Source of the DNA: Bacillota bacterium
Lineage (GTDB): Bacteria; Bacillota; Clostridia; Acetivibrionales; JAEZXR01
DNA length: 6,314 nt
Assembly (NCBI GenBank): GCA_023419605.1
Contig: JAEZXR010000026.1
Span: forward strand, 1 to 6,314
Reading direction: 5' to 3'
Shown: positions 4,131-6,314 of the stretch, piece after piece
How the letters are laid out: every line of letters starts with the position of its first letter
How positions within the stretch are numbered: the first letter of the stretch is position 1
Program-made: the position numbers and the translations under genes
The notes under the pieces: model-generated
Database searches by the model: none
Told to the model about the DNA's origin: nothing
What the model saw: only the letters and a program-made list of their open reading frames with translations

Positions 4131-4982
4131 TTGGCCAAAAAAATGATAGTGAACGGCACTGAAATCTCAGTGGCGCAATATAATGAAAAAGATTATATAT
4201 CCTTGACGGATATGGTTAAAAATATAGAAAACGGTTTGTCTTTAATTGAAAAATGGCTTCGCAACAAAAACACCATTGAGTTTTTAGGAATATGGGAAGA
4301 AATGTATAACCCCGATTTTAATTCCCCCGAATTCGAGGGAATTAAAAATGAGGCAGGTTTAAACCGCTTTGTATTGTCGGTCAAGCAGTGGACTGAGAAA
4401 ACCAATTCCCGCGGCATCATAGCAAAGGCGGGCAGATACGGCGGTACATATGCGCATGAAACGATTGCTTTTGAATTTGCATCCTGGGTATCTCCTCAGT
4501 TTAAGTTATACCTCATTAAAGAATTCCAGCGCCTGAAAGAAGAAGAATACAAACAGTTGGGCTGGGACATCAAGCGCAATCTGGCAAAAATTAATTATCG
4601 CATCCACACGGATGCCATCAAGGAAAATCTGATTCCCGCCGAGCTTATTCCCCAGCAGGTCAACCAGGTATACGCCAGTGAGGCCGATGTGCTGAATGTG
4701 GCCTTGTTCGGCATGACTGCAAAGCAGTGGCGTGATGCCAATCCTGAACTCAAAGGCAACCTTCGAGATTATGCCAATGTCTCACAGCTTGTGTGTCTCT
4801 CCAATATGGAGAACTTGAACGCTGTATTTATAGGAGATGGAATGCCCCAGAGTGAACGGCTTAAAAAACTAAATGCCATTGCTATCAGCCAGATGAAGCT
4901 ACTGACGGATGATCACAGGGTGTCAGCGCTGGAAGAAAGAAAGTCGGTACTTCTCCATGAAGGCAGAGGTGAGGAAAAATAG
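4131..4982 (+). CDS. KilA-N domain protein
   Basis: A 283-residue protein. The TTG at 4131 is taken as start because AGGAGG (4118-4123) lies 7-8 nt upstream and a TATAAT box lies just before that; an upstream ATA or GTG start would lie within the promoter. Residues 20-135 form a KilA-N domain: DYISLTDMVK, then IEKWLRNKNTIEFLGIWEEM, then SRGIIAKAGRYGGTYAHETI and AFEFASWVSPQFKLYLIKEF. This is a fold of phage and viral DNA-associated regulators, thought to bind DNA. Residues 183-234 (SEADVLNVALFGMTAKQWRD through LVCLSNMENLNA) are a C-terminal module often found with KilA-N in Firmicutes elements. It overlaps the zinc-finger gene downstream, so the two are probably co-transcribed. Its precise role, such as antirepressor or phage-defence-linked regulator, is unknown. 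Confidence 0.87.
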   Translation: MAKKMIVNGTEISVAQYNEKDYISLTDMVKNIENGLSLIEKWLRNKNTIEFLGIWEEMYNPDFNSPEFEGIKNEAGLNRFVLSVKQWTEKTNSRGIIAKAGRYGGTYAHETIAFEFASWVSPQFKLYLIKEFQRLKEEEYKQLGWDIKRNLAKINYRIHTDAIKENLIPAELIPQQVNQVYASEADVLNVALFGMTAKQWRDANPELKGNLRDYANVSQLVCLSNMENLNAVFIGDGMPQSERLKKLNAIAISQMKLLTDDHRVSALEERKSVLLHEGRGEEK

Positions 4983-5806
4983 GAAAGAAAAAAAGACAAG
5001 GACATTACTGCAAAATATGCGGCTGTAATAAATCAAATGAAAGTTTTTCTGGGAAAGGCCATGCGGCTCATATCTGTAAAGATTGCGCCCGCCTTTCCCC
5101 GACAGAGCAATCGGAAGCAATGACGATCAACCGATTAATGAATCTACCCTTTCGGAGGCTGACTGAAAATGAGTTGAACTGGCTGAAGAATCGTACAAAG
5201 GATTCGAGAGAGGAAGTCCGAACGCTGGCAAAGGAGATTTATTCCATTCGCTTTCCCCATGCAGAACGCAATCAGATGAAAAAGCAGCTTTATGTAAAAG
5301 AGCTTTCTTTTACTGTAAATGCTTGTACATGGGATGAGTATGGTGACGAAGTTTCCGCCAGTTGTCAGTTTGACCTGAGAAGAACTGAACCGGTTATTAC
5401 AATGAAGGTGCTGGATGGTTCATCAGAATCGGTCTCCACAAGGCTGGATCAGGGAGAATGCAAAAGACTGCTAAAATCTCTGGTTCATTATTACGAGATA
5501 TTCTGCTGGAATCAGGATTACTGCACGAATACAGATCTCGAAGATATAGAATCCAATTTTGAATGTGACGATTTTGACCCTACCGAATTTGAGGATATAC
5601 CAGAGAAAAAAACAAATACCGAAGAACTCAACCCGACATGGAGTCTTTCTGTGAAATATACAGATGGAACAGAGCAGAATATTTACGGAACGGATGAGTA
5701 CCTTCCGGATAAAGTAGGAGAACTGTTTTTATACTTAACAGAATTTTTTGCTCCGGAGGAAGAACCGGATTGGGAACAGGATGATTTTAATGAAAGCGAT
5801 GTCTAA
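4979..5806 (+). CDS. Zinc-finger hypothetical protein of mobile element, non-canonical start
   Basis: The coding frame is open from 4973. Its first residues (GKKKRQGHYCKICG) clearly belong to the protein: C-x2-C (residues 11 and 14) and C-x2-C (33 and 36), with His28 and His31 nearby, form a zinc ribbon-like finger. Yet no ATG, GTG or TTG exists in frame before ATG 5120 (residue 48). GAGGTGAGG precedes an ATA at 4979, so the likely ancestral start ATG has become ATA, or ATA is used inefficiently. A conservative caller would start at 5120 (228 residues) and lose the finger. Residues 48-95 are basic and helical (MTINRLMNLPFRRLTENEL and on). The rest holds two related strand-rich segments (KELSFTVNACTWDEY; WSLSVKYTDGTEQNIYG), and the tail is acidic (FAPEEEPDWEQDDFNESDV). 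It overlaps the KilA-N stop. The function is unknown; nucleic-acid binding is plausible. Confidence 0.72.
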   Translation: MGKKKRQGHYCKICGCNKSNESFSGKGHAAHICKDCARLSPTEQSEAMTINRLMNLPFRRLTENELNWLKNRTKDSREEVRTLAKEIYSIRFPHAERNQMKKQLYVKELSFTVNACTWDEYGDEVSASCQFDLRRTEPVITMKVLDGSSESVSTRLDQGECKRLLKSLVHYYEIFCWNQDYCTNTDLEDIESNFECDDFDPTEFEDIPEKKTNTEELNPTWSLSVKYTDGTEQNIYGTDEYLPDKVGELFLYLTEFFAPEEEPDWEQDDFNESDV

Positions 5807-6033
5807 AAGGCAGCTTCTATAACCATTTCATTTGCTCAGAAAAAGTATATAATATTTCTAGATATGTTTTGGTGCCAAGCGCTTTGCGAGGTTTATTAAT
5901 ATATCTAAAACAGTCCAACTGAGTTCGCTCAATTGAAGCAATGAAGTATAGAAATGGCATAGGAACTGCGGTTGTACGCATTCGTTATATAAAGCGAACT
6001 ATAGATTATTTATATTGGTTTGTGAGGGAAAAT
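5807..6033. other. Intergenic region, candidate element/chromosome junction
   Basis: No gene is visible. It contains a consensus-like TATAAT (5848-5853) without a good -35, and a 7-bp inverted repeat TAGATAT/ATATCTA (5859-5865, 5901-5907). It also contains a 20-nt hairpin (5916-5935) with a TTCG loop and one mismatch. Gene character changes across it from element-type hypothetical genes to an ordinary VOC-family gene, so an element end could lie here, but no duplicated att-like sequence can be matched within the window. Confidence 0.35.
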
Positions 6034-6314
6034 ATGAAAAATTATACTCAAGTTTATGTGAAAAATAGTTTTGAAGCGGCAGAAATGTATTGCAAAGCTT
6101 TTGGTGCAGAAATTACATTTGAAGTGAGAAATGATGATAAAACTGCTTATGCACACTGTGAATTATCTGTAGATGGTGAAGGATTTTTAGCATTAAGTGA
6201 AGCGGCGAATCCTTGTGACATAAACATAGTCCACAAAATGAAATGGGAAACTATGACGTTTAATGTTTTTGAGATGGGAAGCGAAGAGGCGGTTTGTAAT
6301 GCCTTTAATATTTT
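6034..6314 (+). CDS. VOC (glyoxalase/PhnB-like) family protein, N-terminal part, cut by window edge
   Basis: ATG at 6034 is preceded by GAGGG (6024-6028) with 5-nt spacing; the frame stays open to the window end, giving 93 residues. The sequence begins QVYVKNSFEAAEMYCKAFGA and continues with AHCELSVDGEGFLALSEA. This is the first beta-alpha-beta-beta unit of the vicinal oxygen chelate fold as seen in PhnB-like proteins, where Tyr/Phe-rich strand and AHCEL-x-VDG elements are characteristic. Members act in varied reactions (glyoxalase, dioxygenase, drug resistance), and the PhnB-like subgroup is mostly of unknown substrate. It is AT-richer than the genes to its left and probably belongs to the host chromosome or a different module. 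The missing C-terminus prevents a finer call. Confidence 0.82.
   Translation, partial: MKNYTQVYVKNSFEAAEMYCKAFGAEITFEVRNDDKTAYAHCELSVDGEGFLALSEAANPCDINIVHKMKWETMTFNVFEMGSEEAVCNAFNI

Noticed and set aside
1..6314. CRISPR array, tRNA or rRNA gene
   Set aside because: No regularly spaced repeats and no tRNA-like cloverleaf or rRNA sequence was recognised on either strand.

Overview
The window looks like low-to-moderate-GC Firmicutes DNA, most likely from a gut-type Clostridia (Lachnospiraceae-like) genome. The reasons are strong AGGAGG-type ribosome binding sites, a mix of AT-rich and more GC-rich patches, and gene families I associate with clostridial integrative and conjugative elements. That placement is inference; no species marker gene is present. 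The whole window reads as accessory DNA under decay: small regulators and hypothetical proteins separated by long gene-poor stretches, with several broken genes and gene fragments.

Layout. (1) 1-389, minus strand: N-terminal part of a DDE transposase, cut by the window edge. (2) 390-1188: gene-poor, holding a strong terminator hairpin (618-655), a possible structured RNA region (696-774) and only very short ORFs. (3) 1189-1603: a cyclic di-GMP-I riboswitch with its own promoter and intrinsic terminator. Instead of a normal target gene it is followed by a 13-residue ORF whose start region lies in a perfect inverted repeat. (4) 1704-2153: a small protein with a sigma-70 region 4-like helix-turn-helix. 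(5) 2160-3066: a HigBA-type toxin-antitoxin remnant on the minus strand. It has an intact HigA-like antitoxin, a toxin that has lost its start and carries an internal stop, and a clear promoter/operator palindrome. A 20-bp direct repeat of the sigma-like gene's 3' end bounds this segment. (6) 3074-3590: a terminator, a GC-rich patch with tiny ORFs, and a long leader hairpin. (7) 3607-5806, plus strand: a frameshifted hypothetical gene, a KilA-N domain protein with its own promoter, and a zinc-finger protein whose reading frame begins without a canonical start codon. (8) 6034-end: the start of a VOC/glyoxalase-fold (PhnB-like) gene, probably ordinary flanking chromosome.

How it fits together. 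The sigma-like regulator, the KilA-N protein, the zinc-finger protein and the frameshifted small gene look like cargo or backbone genes of one integrated element. The KilA-N and zinc-finger genes abut and are probably co-transcribed. The toxin-antitoxin cassette appears to be a separate insertion or recombination product that has lost its toxin. The riboswitch is the most unusual item: a complete sensor with no obvious conventional output gene.
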